From NCBI GenBank assembly GCA_016210495.1, contig JACQUC010000083.1, positions 1-48,956 on the forward strand: DNA of 48,956 bases, read 5' to 3'. Positions 19,522 to 27,181 of the stretch are shown in pieces (the first letter of the stretch is position 1; each line of letters starts with the position of its first letter). The notes under the pieces are model-generated. The model made no database searches, was not told the origin of the DNA, and saw only the letters and a list, made by a program, of their open reading frames with translations. Source of the stretch: Chloroflexota bacterium (lineage in GTDB: Bacteria; Chloroflexota; FW602-bin22; JACPRP01). Position numbers and translations under genes: made by a program.

Positions 19522-20598
19522 ATGCTCAGCCGTCGCGCCTTCCTACGGCGGCTTCCTCGCTGGGGGCTCGGTGCCCTCGCTACGGGACTCGTATTGCAGG
19601 ACCTGGGATGCTCTGGTCCTCCCTCGCCCGCGCCCACGGCTGCTCCTGCCACGCCCAAATCCCTTGCCGAGCCGCCCGCTACTCCGTCGGCCACCCCGTT
19701 GGCATCCCAGAAGTCCGCCGCGGCCGCCACACCTTCCGCAGCGCCGGCGTCCAGCGCCGGGCGCGTCCCAACGCCAGCTCCCACCCCCGGCCAGACCTAC
19801 CTCGCCGTCGCTCGCGGCGAAAGTCCGGCAGACATCACCCGCGCCGTCGTTGCCGCCCTTGGAGGCATGGGCCGCTTCGTCGAGCCCGGCCAGGACGTCG
19901 TCGTAAAGCCCAACATCTGCGTCGCCTACCACTCCTTCGAGTATGCGGCCACGACCAACCCCGAGGTCGTAGCGGCCGTCGTCGCTATGTGCCGCGAGGC
20001 CGGCGCCAAGCGCGTCCGGGTGATGGATTATCCTTTCGGCGGCAGCGCCGAGCAAGCCTACGTCAGGAGCGGCATCAAGAAAGCCGTGGAGGCGGCCGGC
20101 GGTGAGATGGAGGTGATGGCTCGCATGAAGTACCGCGAGACGGCCATTCCCAGCGGCCGCGACCTCAAGAAGTGGGCCGTCTATCAGGACGCTCTGAAGG
20201 CCGATGTGCTGATAAACGTTCCCATCGCCAAGCATCACTCCCTTGCTCGCCTGACCCTGGGGATGAAGAACCTGATGGGCCTCATCCTCGACCGCAACAG
20301 CATCCATTCCAACATCGGCCAGCGCGTCGCCGATCTTGCCAGCCTGCTGACGCCCACCCTGACCATCGTCGACGCCGTGCGAATACTAACACGCAACGGC
20401 CCCACCGGCGGCAGTCTGGACGACGTGAAGAAGCTCGACACGGTCATCGCCAGCCACGACTTCGTCGCCGCCGACGCCTACGCCGTGACCCTCTTTGGAC
20501 TCAAGCCCGACGACATCGACTACATACGCGCCGGTGCCGCGATGGACCTGGGCAAGCTCGACCTCAAGAACATTCGCACCGAGCAAATCCAGATATGA
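19522..20598 (+). CDS. DUF362 protein, Tat-exported lipoprotein
   Basis: A 358-residue protein. The N-terminus MLSRRAFLRRLPRWGLG holds a twin-arginine signal, followed by a lipobox (LQDLGC) and a long Ala/Pro/Thr-rich tether, so it is probably a folded lipoprotein outside the membrane. From ~residue 95 a DUF362 domain follows: VVVKPNICVAYHSFEYAATT, RVMDYPFGG, LINVPIAKHHSLARLTLGMK and KNLMG. DUF362 proteins are often linked with iron-sulfur electron carriers. The ATG at 19522 has GGGAG 6 nt upstream. Its stop overlaps the start of the next gene (ATGA), so the pair is translationally coupled. Confidence 0.85.
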   Translation: MLSRRAFLRRLPRWGLGALATGLVLQDLGCSGPPSPAPTAAPATPKSLAEPPATPSATPLASQKSAAAATPSAAPASSAGRVPTPAPTPGQTYLAVARGESPADITRAVVAALGGMGRFVEPGQDVVVKPNICVAYHSFEYAATTNPEVVAAVVAMCREAGAKRVRVMDYPFGGSAEQAYVRSGIKKAVEAAGGEMEVMARMKYRETAIPSGRDLKKWAVYQDALKADVLINVPIAKHHSLARLTLGMKNLMGLILDRNSIHSNIGQRVADLASLLTPTLTIVDAVRILTRNGPTGGSLDDVKKLDTVIASHDFVAADAYAVTLFGLKPDDIDYIRAGAAMDLGKLDLKNIRTEQIQI

Positions 20599-22193
20599 CA
20601 CCTCGGGATCCATCTCTGACCTCGGGGAAGGTCAACCTATTCCGTGTATTCCGTGCTTTCCGTGGTTACCGTCTCCCCCGCATCCGCCAGACCGTTCAGT
20701 TGCTAGCGCTCTCTGCCTATCTCTTCCTCGTCGTCGCCACCGTGCGTGATGCTGCGACCTGGCTCCCCCTCGACCTGTTCCTGCGCCTCGATCCGCTCGC
20801 CGCCCTGGTCGCCTGGCTGTCCGGTCGCCAGCTAACGTGGAACTTCGCGTTGGCTGGCCTGACACTGCTTGCCACCTTCGGCCTCGGGCGCGTCTGGTGC
20901 GGCTGGGTCTGCCCCCTCGGCACAGTTCTCGATACGACGAGTCCGCGCCCGAAAGAGCGCCGCCGCGCGCCTGCTCCCGCCTGGCGCTCGGCCAAGTACT
21001 TCGCTCTTTTCGCCGTCTTCGTCGCCGCGCTTCTGGCCAACGCCACCTTGATGGTGCTCGATCCCATCACCATCCTCAACAGAAGCCTTGCCGTGGCGAT
21101 CCTGCCGGGCTTCAGTTGGCTGGCCACGGCGGCGGAGGTGGCCCTCTATCCCGTCGAGTTCCTTCAAGGAGCGCTCGAAGCCTTCGAGAAGGCCTTTCGC
21201 GGTAATCTTCTGGCTTCCCAGCAGCCGTTCTATCAGTTGAACGTGCTGTTGACCTTGTTTCTCATCGCCATCGTCGCCCTCAACCGGGTCTCGCCCCGCT
21301 TCTGGTGCCGTTATATCTGCCCTCTGGGGGCGATGCTGGCCCTGGCCGCCAGGTCCTCGCGCCTGACACCCGTCTTTTCGACCGTATGCGACAACTGCGC
21401 CCGCTGTGTTGCCGCCTGTCCCACGGGCGCCATCGCGGCCAATCGCGACGGCCTCGACGTCGACCCGACCGAGTGTACTCTGTGCCTCGACTGCCTGGAG
21501 TCCTGTCCACAGAAGGCGCTGTCGCTCCGACTCAAAGTCCCTGTTCTGCACCGGCACCCCTACGACCCATCGCGCCGCACCGCGCTGCTATCTGCCGTGG
21601 GGGCCGTCGGCGGGCTCGCCCTGCTGCGCACCGGGCCGGCGGCGCGCTGGGACAACCCGTGGCTGGTTCGTCCGCCCGGCGCGCTGGACACCGACTTTAT
21701 CGGCAAGTGCATCCGCTGTGCCGAGTGCGTCAAGGTCTGTCCGACCAACGGCCTCCAACCTGCCCTGTTTGAGGCTGGCCTCGAAGGCTTCTGGACGCCC
21801 GTCCTCGTCTCGCGCCTCGGCCCCTGCGATTACTCCTGCAACGCCTGCGGGCAGATCTGTCCCACCGGCGCCATCCCGCCCCTCACCCTGGCCGAGAAGC
21901 GCGAAAAAATCATCGGCACCGCTTACATCGACAAGGGTCGCTGTCTGCCCTATGCCAATAGCATCCCGTGCATCGTCTGTGAAGAGATGTGCCCTTTGCC
22001 CGACAAGGCCGTCAAGCTCGACGAGGCCGACGCCGTCGACGCGCAGGGGCGCAAGTTTCGCATCAAGCTCCCCCGCGTCGTCCTCGAGACCTGCATCGGC
22101 TGTGGCATCTGCGAGTACCAGTGCCCCCTCAAGGGCCCGGCCGCCATCCGCGTCTACGTGCCCCAGCCCAGCAGATCGGCCGTTTATGGGTGA
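20595..22193 (+). CDS. NapH/NosR-like polyferredoxin membrane protein
   Basis: A 532-residue membrane electron carrier. The N-terminal half has about four to five helices and two membrane-side motifs, CGWVCPLG and CRYICPLG, typical of the NapH/NosR family. The C-terminal half carries several ferredoxin motifs: CDNCARCVAACP, CTLCLDCLESCP, CIRCAECVKVCP, CNACGQICP, CIVCEEMCP and CIGCGICEYQCP, enough for four or more [4Fe-4S] clusters. It probably passes electrons across the membrane to or from the exported DUF362 protein with which it is coupled by an ATGA overlap. Substrate and direction of flow are unknown. Confidence 0.88.
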   Translation: MTPRDPSLTSGKVNLFRVFRAFRGYRLPRIRQTVQLLALSAYLFLVVATVRDAATWLPLDLFLRLDPLAALVAWLSGRQLTWNFALAGLTLLATFGLGRVWCGWVCPLGTVLDTTSPRPKERRRAPAPAWRSAKYFALFAVFVAALLANATLMVLDPITILNRSLAVAILPGFSWLATAAEVALYPVEFLQGALEAFEKAFRGNLLASQQPFYQLNVLLTLFLIAIVALNRVSPRFWCRYICPLGAMLALAARSSRLTPVFSTVCDNCARCVAACPTGAIAANRDGLDVDPTECTLCLDCLESCPQKALSLRLKVPVLHRHPYDPSRRTALLSAVGAVGGLALLRTGPAARWDNPWLVRPPGALDTDFIGKCIRCAECVKVCPTNGLQPALFEAGLEGFWTPVLVSRLGPCDYSCNACGQICPTGAIPPLTLAEKREKIIGTAYIDKGRCLPYANSIPCIVCEEMCPLPDKAVKLDEADAVDAQGRKFRIKLPRVVLETCIGCGICEYQCPLKGPAAIRVYVPQPSRSAVYG

Positions 22194-22239
22194 GCAAGCG
22201 TGCCCCAACGCCGACCCACGAGGGGACGAGCGTCCTGTC

Positions 22240-22299
22240 CCCTCTCCCTCTGGTCCTTCCCTCGATCTTCGTGCCAACGAGGGAAGGACTGGGAGAGGG
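22240..22299. repeat. Long inverted repeat behind the polyferredoxin gene
   Basis: The arm 22240-22264 (CCCTCTCCC...CCTTCCCTCG) pairs almost fully with 22278-22299. There is no T-run, so it is a hairpin repeat rather than a clear terminator. Confidence 0.55.
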
Positions 22300-22303
22300 T
22301 TAG

Positions 22304-22555
22304 GGTGAGGGCCGTCCTGTTGACTGCTAACAACTTCATCGTGCCCGGCACCAGGGGCCATTCCCTCGATTCCAGCCTGACGCGGGTATCGAAGCCCGGC
22401 ACAAACCCGGTCATCCACGTCGGCTCCCGCATCGGCATCGACGCCACCAAGCCCTCTACCTTCGAGCCAGAAAAGCGCGCCGCGCTCAATCGCATCTTCC
22501 CCAAGGGCTACGGCCGCGTCAACCTGGAGGGAATGCTTGATAGGGGCGTTGGAGC
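22304..22555 (+). pseudogene. Relic of a UbiD-family decarboxylase C-terminus
   Basis: One frame reads NNFIVPGTRGHSLDSSLTR, then VIHVGSRIGIDATKP and FPKGYGRVNLEGML. The GIDATKP motif and its surroundings resemble the C-terminal end of UbiD-type decarboxylases. No N-terminal part (about 400 residues) or start exists upstream, where a hairpin repeat and the polyferredoxin gene lie. The identification is from memory of the motif and is moderate. Confidence 0.4.
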
Positions 22556-22636
22556 CCGACCTGAGCCGTTACAGGGGGTGGGGATCGCCATTTTCATTTC
22601 CAGAACTAGCTAGTTTGTGGCGCGAAATACAGAAGC

Positions 22637-22716
22637 GTAGGGGCGGACGTCCCTGTCCGCCCGGGGTGGGGTGGGGCCACGGCAGCCATTTCGCACCAAA
22701 AGCTGGCCAAGCTAAG
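22637..22716. repeat. GTAGGGGCG hairpin element 1
   Basis: GTAGGGGCGGACGTCC is followed by GTCCGCCC (stem GGGCGGAC/GTCCGCCC), then a G-rich tract and a tail GCAGCCATTTCGCACC. The tail is shared with the elements at 36013 and 46987. Confidence 0.7.
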
Positions 22717-22739
22717 CGCACCTGCGCGCTACGTTGGGT

Positions 22740-23375
22740 CTACCCCCGCCATATCTCCAGAAGCTCGTGAGACGTAGCCACGTTGCCAAAGAATCGTGTG
22801 GTATTCTGAAGCGCCATCCTGTGTTCTTCCCGCGAATAGGCCGCGAGACAATCCTCGACCATCACGACGTAATAGCCGCTCATATAGGCGTCCCTGGCCG
22901 TCGATTCCACGCAGACGTTGGTGGCCACGCCGGTCAGCACCAGCGTCTTGATCTCGTTTTCCTTCAGCCAGGAGCGAAACGCGTCGCTGGTCAGGCCGTC
23001 GTAGCGGTACTTGGGGAAAACCGGCTCTCCGGCTTGGGGGAGCAGGTTGTCGCAAATCGCGCTGCCCCAGGTTCCCTCGATCAAGTAGTCCTCGGTATAG
23101 CCCACGCGGTTTCGCCGTTCATACATCGGCCCGGTGGTGGTCTGTGGACTGAAATACATTGCGAAGTGAGCTATTCTGAGACCCGCTTCGCGGCAGCCGG
23201 CGAGAAACCTTTCCAGGCTCGGCATCATTTCGTGTACCATCGACACGTCGCTGCGCTTACCGAAGTAGCCATCTGGCGAGCAGAAGTCGTTCTGCATGTC
23301 TACGACGACCACCGCCGTGTGCCCCGGCGCGACGATCTCGCCCAACGTCCTGAAGAAAGCAGGCTCCTGGTTCAT
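22740..23375 (-). CDS. Isochorismatase-family cysteine hydrolase
   Basis: A 211-residue cytoplasmic hydrolase. The family triad is visible: Asp in VVVVDMQNDF, Lys in FPKYRYDG, and Cys in GVATNVCVESTARDA with the preceding cis-peptide VAT. Members hydrolyse amides (nicotinamide, N-carbamoylsarcosine, biuret, peroxyureidoacrylate) or isochorismate. The Cys makes an amidase likelier than a true isochorismatase. The ATG at 23375 has GAGGAGG 5 nt upstream; the upstream in-frame start has none. No partner gene suggests its substrate. Confidence 0.9.
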   Translation of the reverse strand: MNQEPAFFRTLGEIVAPGHTAVVVVDMQNDFCSPDGYFGKRSDVSMVHEMMPSLERFLAGCREAGLRIAHFAMYFSPQTTTGPMYERRNRVGYTEDYLIEGTWGSAICDNLLPQAGEPVFPKYRYDGLTSDAFRSWLKENEIKTLVLTGVATNVCVESTARDAYMSGYYVVMVEDCLAAYSREEHRMALQNTTRFFGNVATSHELLEIWRG

Positions 23376-23444
23376 AGCATCCTCCTCAACATCATTCTTG
23401 CGCACCCCGTCAGAAACTCTGTCTCATGAAATCGGCCACCCTAC

Positions 23445-23873
23445 TCACCATCGTTTCTGCCGCAGCAGTTCTAGAAACATTGTGGGCGACAGTATCTGGA
23501 CGTCCCTGTATTCCCCGAGTTCCAGAAGGTGAGAGTCGCCGCTGACAATGTAATCAGCCGCGGCGGCTAAGGCGCAGTCGATAAACTTGTTGTCCTCTGG
23601 GTCCTTGACGATGACCTCGACATTCTGCGTTGCCTCTACAACCTCTGCGAACATCCTCATCGTAGAAATGATCTTGCTAATCTCGTCCTTCGACATTCGG
23701 TGGCGAGCTTGAATGCGCTCGTAGGTCATAGCCTTCTGGTACTCGGCGAGGATGGCCTCCGATACGGCCAGTTCGAATACTCCGTCCTCCCACTGCTCCC
23801 AGATGTGCGCGGGCGGCCCCGACGGGGATAGGAAGCGGCTGACGACCACGTTGCTGTCGAGAACTACCCTCAT
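23445..23873 (-). CDS. PIN-domain toxin
   Basis: A 142-residue putative ribonuclease of the PIN family found in toxin-antitoxin pairs. Acidic residues of the metal site are in place: VVLDSNVVVS near the start, AILAEY (Glu), KDPEDNKFIDCA (two Asp) and YIVSGDSHLL (Asp). It starts 4 nt after the stop of the Phd-type antitoxin. Confidence 0.88.
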   Translation of the reverse strand: MRVVLDSNVVVSRFLSPSGPPAHIWEQWEDGVFELAVSEAILAEYQKAMTYERIQARHRMSKDEISKIISTMRMFAEVVEATQNVEVIVKDPEDNKFIDCALAAAADYIVSGDSHLLELGEYRDVQILSPTMFLELLRQKRW

Positions 23874-23877
23874 CGTC

Positions 23878-24147
23878 TCACTTGCCGCCCCGAATGGCCC
23901 TCACGCCTTCCTCCGCCAGTCTGTCGGCTTCTTCGGGGCTCAAGTTTGCCCGCACCGAAGCTGCCCTTACCCTCTCGAAAAACTCACTACGGGCGCTCTT
24001 CCACTGCTCATAGATCTCGATAGGCACGACGGCAGCCACGGGCTCGCCGTGTCGCTCTACGACGTACCTGTCGCCTTTGGCGACCACCTCCTGCAGGACC
24101 TTGCCGAACTGGCGACGCACCGCGAACGCCCCGATAGTCTTCTCCAT
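23878..24147 (-). CDS. Phd/YefM-type antitoxin
   Basis: An 89-residue antitoxin with the Phd N-terminal DNA-binding fold (AVRRQFGKVLQEVVAKGDRY, VVERHGEPVAAVVP) and a C-terminal acidic helix that would bind the PIN toxin (LSPEEADRLAEEG). The ATG at 24147 has a G-rich tract (GGGGGG) about 7 nt upstream. A strong promoter lies 60 nt upstream, suggesting autoregulation. Confidence 0.87.
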   Translation of the reverse strand: MEKTIGAFAVRRQFGKVLQEVVAKGDRYVVERHGEPVAAVVPIEIYEQWKSARSEFFERVRAASVRANLSPEEADRLAEEGVRAIRGGK

Positions 24148-24205
24148 TAAAATGCCCCCCGTGAACAAACGCTACGCTATCTACGCAATCAGCGCTACTT
24201 CCGTA

Positions 24206-24234
24206 ATTATCTCAGACGGCAAGCCAACTGTCAA
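24206..24234 (-). promoter_or_regulatory. Promoter of the Phd/PIN pair
   Basis: On the minus strand TTGACA (24229-24234), 17 nt, then GATAAT (24206-24211). The antitoxin starts about 58 nt downstream. Confidence 0.75.
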
Positions 24235-24431
24235 ATGCCCAGAATGCTGCCAGTGCCAAGAACACCACGCCTACCACGCCAAAAAAATATGTGAAACAGC
24301 TACTTGACAATCAAGCGCTGTCGCGCCATAATACCGTGAGCCTAGGCACGGCAGAGAGCAGCAACCGCTCGCGGTCTCGAAAGACACTCTGGACTGGCTC
24401 GCCAAGTACCTCTAAGGGGGCGTCATCGTCC

Positions 24432-24467
24432 TTGACAGCCCCTGGACCCCATGCCATAATATGGTAT
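24432..24467 (+). promoter_or_regulatory. Promoter and palindromic operator of the MazEF-type pair
   Basis: TTGACA (24432-24437), 17 nt, then CATAAT (24455-24460). The imperfect palindrome ATGCCATA-A-TATGGTAT (24451-24467) covers the -10 box, a natural operator for the ribbon-helix-helix antitoxin. Confidence 0.75.
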
Positions 24468-24498
24468 GATCGAAGTACGATGACGATAGGAAGATAAG

Positions 24499-24759
24499 AT
24501 GGCCAGGGCCAGCAAAATCACGATTAGTCTGCCCAACGAGTTGATTGCAGCAGCGGATGCGCGGCTGGCGCGCGAGGGTGAGGGCCGCAGCGGCATGCTG
24601 CGGCGCCTTATCGAGGAGGCCTTACGCGAGGTCGAGGAGCGCGAGAAGGTCGAGTCCTACATTCGGGCCTATCGCGAGCAGCCTCAGACACAAGAGGAGT
24701 CCGGGTGGCACGACGCGGCCAACCTTGAGATCGCCGCCGAGCTGCCCTGGCAAGAATGA
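24499..24759 (+). CDS. Ribbon-helix-helix antitoxin (MazE/CopG-like)
   Basis: An 86-residue protein. KITISLPNELIAAADARLAR is a typical RHH strand and first helix, and RSGMLRRLIEEAL the second helix. The Glu-rich C-terminus (PWQE end) would wrap the toxin. It overlaps the toxin start by 4 nt (ATGA). The palindrome over the promoter suggests that it represses itself. Confidence 0.88.
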   Translation: MARASKITISLPNELIAAADARLAREGEGRSGMLRRLIEEALREVEEREKVESYIRAYREQPQTQEESGWHDAANLEIAAELPWQE

Positions 24760-25073
24760 AACGCGGCGACATCTGGTGGGCGAAGTTACCAGCGCCGTGG
24801 GGCCGGCGCCCTGTGCTGTTGATAGCACGAAACGAGGCCTACCAGCTCCTCAACTGGGTGGTAGTCGTGCCATTGACCACCCGACTACACGACGCCCCCA
24901 CCATGGTTCGGCTGACCCCAGCCATCGATGGCGTGCCGCAGCTATCAGTGGCAAATACTGACGAATTGCAGGCCATCCATGTGGAATGGCTGGATGCCTA
25001 CATCACGCACTTGCGTCCAGAGCGCCTGGCCGAGGTCGAGGGGGCCATCCGCTTTGCACTGGCGCTGCGCTAG
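24756..25073 (+). CDS. mazF: MazF/PemK-type endoribonuclease toxin
   Basis: A 105-residue mRNA interferase-type protein. The family start KRGDIWWAKLPAPWGRRPVL and the core VVVVPLTTRLHDAPTMVRL are clear. The usual catalytic Ser/Thr-containing loop is present as LSVANTDELQAIH. It is translationally coupled to the antitoxin. Confidence 0.87.
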   Translation: MKRGDIWWAKLPAPWGRRPVLLIARNEAYQLLNWVVVVPLTTRLHDAPTMVRLTPAIDGVPQLSVANTDELQAIHVEWLDAYITHLRPERLAEVEGAIRFALALR

Positions 25074-25089
25074 GGTGGAAGGGGAAACA

Positions 25090-25951
25090 ATGCCTCAAGT
25101 AATCACCGAGAACCCGATCATAAACTCCCCATACGCCGAGCCCGCCGACATTCCCACGCGCACCGAAAACGCGCCCATCGTCGGCGAGTCCAGCATTCTC
25201 ACCCTCGACGACCTGAAGAAGCGGCGCGAACAGGAGGTGGTCTTTCTTCTAGCCCGACTGGTGCTGGAGAAGTACTTCCGCGACGACGAGGGCGGCATCA
25301 AGCCCTGGCTTTTCCCACAATTGCTGCACGTCGCCAAACGGTGGCTGGCCGAGTGCGTCACCTGCAAGGACAACACCTTCACGCAGCTGCTGCTTCTGAT
25401 CGAGTTCGCCCACGACGCGGCCGACCGCATCTACGGGGCCATCGTCACCTCGGCGGACGGCGAGAAGTCCCTGAGACCCATCCTCCGCCCTTACGACACT
25501 CTGGGCTCGACCCGCTACATCGACTTCGACACCATCCGTCCCGTCTACCCCACCAGGGCGGATAGGTGCCACATCAACTACGTCGTGATCGACACCGAAT
25601 CCTGGGAACAGAAGATGGCGCAGGCATTGGAGGAGATGGACGAGGTCATCTGCTACGTCAAGAACCACAACCTCGGCTTCACCATCCCGTACACCATTGG
25701 CGGCGAGGATAAAGAGCTACACTCCCGATTTCGTCGCCCGCATCCGCGATGGGAACGGCAACACCCACCTGATAATCGAGGTCACTGGCGAAAAGAAAAA
25801 GGACAAAGATGCCAAGGTGAGCACCGCGCGGACGCGCCGGATACCCGCCGTCAACAACCACGGCGGATTCGGGCAGTGGACCTTTTTGGAGATCGTGGAT
25901 CCGTGGAATGCGAAGAATAGCATACGGAGGGCACTGGGAAATGGGCTGTGA
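25090..25951 (+). pseudogene. Type III restriction endonuclease remnant, internally deleted and frameshifted
   Basis: The first 18 residues (PQVITENPIINSPYAEP) look like the N-terminus of a roughly 900-residue type III restriction (res) subunit. They run straight into its C-terminal part (IVGESSILTLDDLKKRREQE, PWLFPQLLHVAKRWLAECVT, LLLIEFAHDAADRIYGAIV, VYPTRADRCHINYVV, LGFTIPYTIGGEDK), so the helicase core is missing. Near 25708 a frameshift moves the rest (SYTPDFVARIRDGNG, LIIEVTGEKKKDKDAKV, AVNNHGGFGQWTFLEI) to another frame, which ends at 25951. The nuclease-like segment (PDF...EVTGEKK) is therefore out of frame. There is no methyltransferase nearby. It is non-functional as restriction enzyme. 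Confidence 0.8.
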
Positions 25952-25960
25952 TGGGCAGCA

Positions 25961-26200
25961 ATCCTTCCGCCGAAGGACTTCAAGCCGCACAGTAGACACT
26001 GTTACCCGTTGGCGGCCTGACGCGGTCCCTTTAGGGCCGCGACTACAGCCCTACCGAGCCGCGGCTGCTGACGCAGCAACGGCGCTGGATTCCTTCCGCA
26101 CGAGGGACTTCCGGCCGCTAGGTAGGCACTGCTGACGGTTAGCGGCGTGACGCGGTCCCTTTAGGGTCGCGACTACAGCCCTACCAAGCCGCGGCTGCTG
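25961..26200. repeat. Tandem direct repeat, two ~110-bp units, period ~130 bp
   Basis: Unit 1 (25961-26070) and unit 2 (26089-26200) share TCCTTCCGC...GGACTT, CGCGGTCCCTTTAGGG, CGCGACTACAGCCCTACC and AGCCGCGGCTGCTG, with scattered substitutions. Each contains short palindromes (CGCGGTCCC...). They lie beside the transposase gene and share GCCCTACC-type blocks with the REP-like repeats there. Confidence 0.75.
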
Positions 26201-26266
26201 TTTTCCAGGTAGTCCAACGGTGGTTCGGATTATTGCTAGGGTAGGTCGCAGCTCGGTAGCGCTGGG

Positions 26267-26294
26267 GCAGCGGCGCTGAAGCAACCGCTTCAGG
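26267..26294. repeat. REP-like palindromic repeat, left copy
   Basis: A 28-bp sequence that is the exact reverse complement of 26801-26828. It contains the perfect hairpin CTGAAGC-AACC-GCTTCAG. Confidence 0.8.
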
Positions 26295-26350
26295 CCTGTG
26301 TATGGACGGTCTCGTCGTTAGATACCTGGTACTTTGGGAGTAGCGATCGC

Positions 26351-26740
26351 ATGGGCAACGAGCAAGTGTTCTGGCACGTGACCTTCCATCCGTACCACCG
26401 ATCAGAGGCGTTGTGGGAGGAAGTGGAAGCCTACTTCTACGAGCTGGCCGCAGAGGTGGCGGCGCGCCTCGGGTTCCAGATCGTCAGGATGGTAGCGATG
26501 CCAGACCACGTTCATCTCCTGCTGTGCGTGCCTCCCTGGCTCAAAGTCGTCGACGCCATCGGGCAAATCAAGGGCTATACCGCCAGACGGATCCTGCAAA
26601 GATACCCGGAACTGCGATGTGATATGAAAAGTCCAGGCTTCTGGGCTGCCGGTTACCATTTTGTGAGACACTCGGATGCCAGCCTTCCCAAGGTGCTTCG
26701 ATATATTGAGACCCAGAAGGCCAGGGGTGGGCTGGAGTAA
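26351..26740 (+). CDS. IS200/IS605-family Y1 transposase (TnpA)
   Basis: A 129-residue HUH single-strand transposase. The HUH motif is in MPDHVHLLL. The family block IKGYTARRIL is followed by a C-terminal FWAAGYHFVRHSD and KVLRYIETQ, where the Tyr is the likely nucleophile. The length is full for this family. Around it lie inverted REP-like repeats with hairpins, as for REP-associated tyrosine transposases. No TnpB or other cargo is present. The Shine-Dalgarno is weak, as usual for such genes. Confidence 0.88.
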   Translation: MGNEQVFWHVTFHPYHRSEALWEEVEAYFYELAAEVAARLGFQIVRMVAMPDHVHLLLCVPPWLKVVDAIGQIKGYTARRILQRYPELRCDMKSPGFWAAGYHFVRHSDASLPKVLRYIETQKARGGLE

Positions 26741-26800
26741 GCATCGCGGCTCCGAGGGGACCCCTTCAGGCCACAATCCGGCAACGTTCCTGCCAAGCAG

Positions 26801-26828
26801 CCTGAAGCGGTTGCTTCAGCGCCGCTGC
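26801..26828. repeat. REP-like palindromic repeat, right copy
   Basis: The exact reverse complement of 26267-26294. Similarity continues outward (GCCCTACC on this side, its complement on the other). Confidence 0.8.
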
Positions 26829-26936
26829 TGCCGCCCTACCAAGCTCCCCGAACTCGGCACCGGCGACCAGAACAAGCATCACGGCCCTGAAGACCCGCTT
26901 CACACTGCTTGGCAAGGGACTACCGCCAGTTTGCGG

Positions 26937-26980
26937 CCAGAAGGGGTTGCTTTGGCGCCGCTGTTATAGCCCTACGGAGC
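26937..26980. repeat. REP-like repeat, third diverged copy
   Basis: CCAGAAGGGGTTGCTTTGGC followed by GCCGCTG and AGCCCTACGGAGC lines up with the right copy (CCTGAAGCGGTTGCTTCAGC, GCCGCTG, GCCCTACC) in the same orientation. Confidence 0.6.
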
Positions 26981-27078
26981 TGCCACCCACCGGCAACCAA
27001 TGCCTGTCGAGCCGATCTAAAGCTGAAGGTGTTCAAGGTGTGAAGTTCGTTGCTGACCAGTTCGGTGGACCGAAGACA

Positions 27079-27107
27079 TTGACTCGCCAGCATACCTGTG
27101 TTACTCT
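27079..27107 (+). promoter_or_regulatory. Possible promoter of the MFS gene
   Basis: TTGACT (27079-27084), 17 nt, TACTCT (27102-27107). The -10 box is weak. The gene starts 75 nt downstream. Confidence 0.35.
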
Positions 27108-27181
27108 TGTCAAGCCCCGCCGTGTTCTAGTTCTCGCCAGGGCTAATGTGCCAAGGCTAGTGCAATATTGGGAGGAGCGCT

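Noticed and set aside
19543..20307. A 254-codon minus-strand frame opposite the DUF362 gene
   Set aside because: Gly/Arg/Asp-rich shadow of an Ala/Pro-rich coding strand; no start signal.
20172..20594. N-terminal extension of the polyferredoxin frame inside the DUF362 gene
   Set aside because: Arg-rich non-family sequence; the ATGA junction at 20595 is a natural coupled start.
21406..22418. Long frames on both strands over the polyferredoxin gene
   Set aside because: The Cys motifs are in one frame only; the others are shadows.
25961..26980. CRISPR-like array
   Set aside because: The repeats are long, few, diverged and in mixed orientation, without regular spacers or cas genes.
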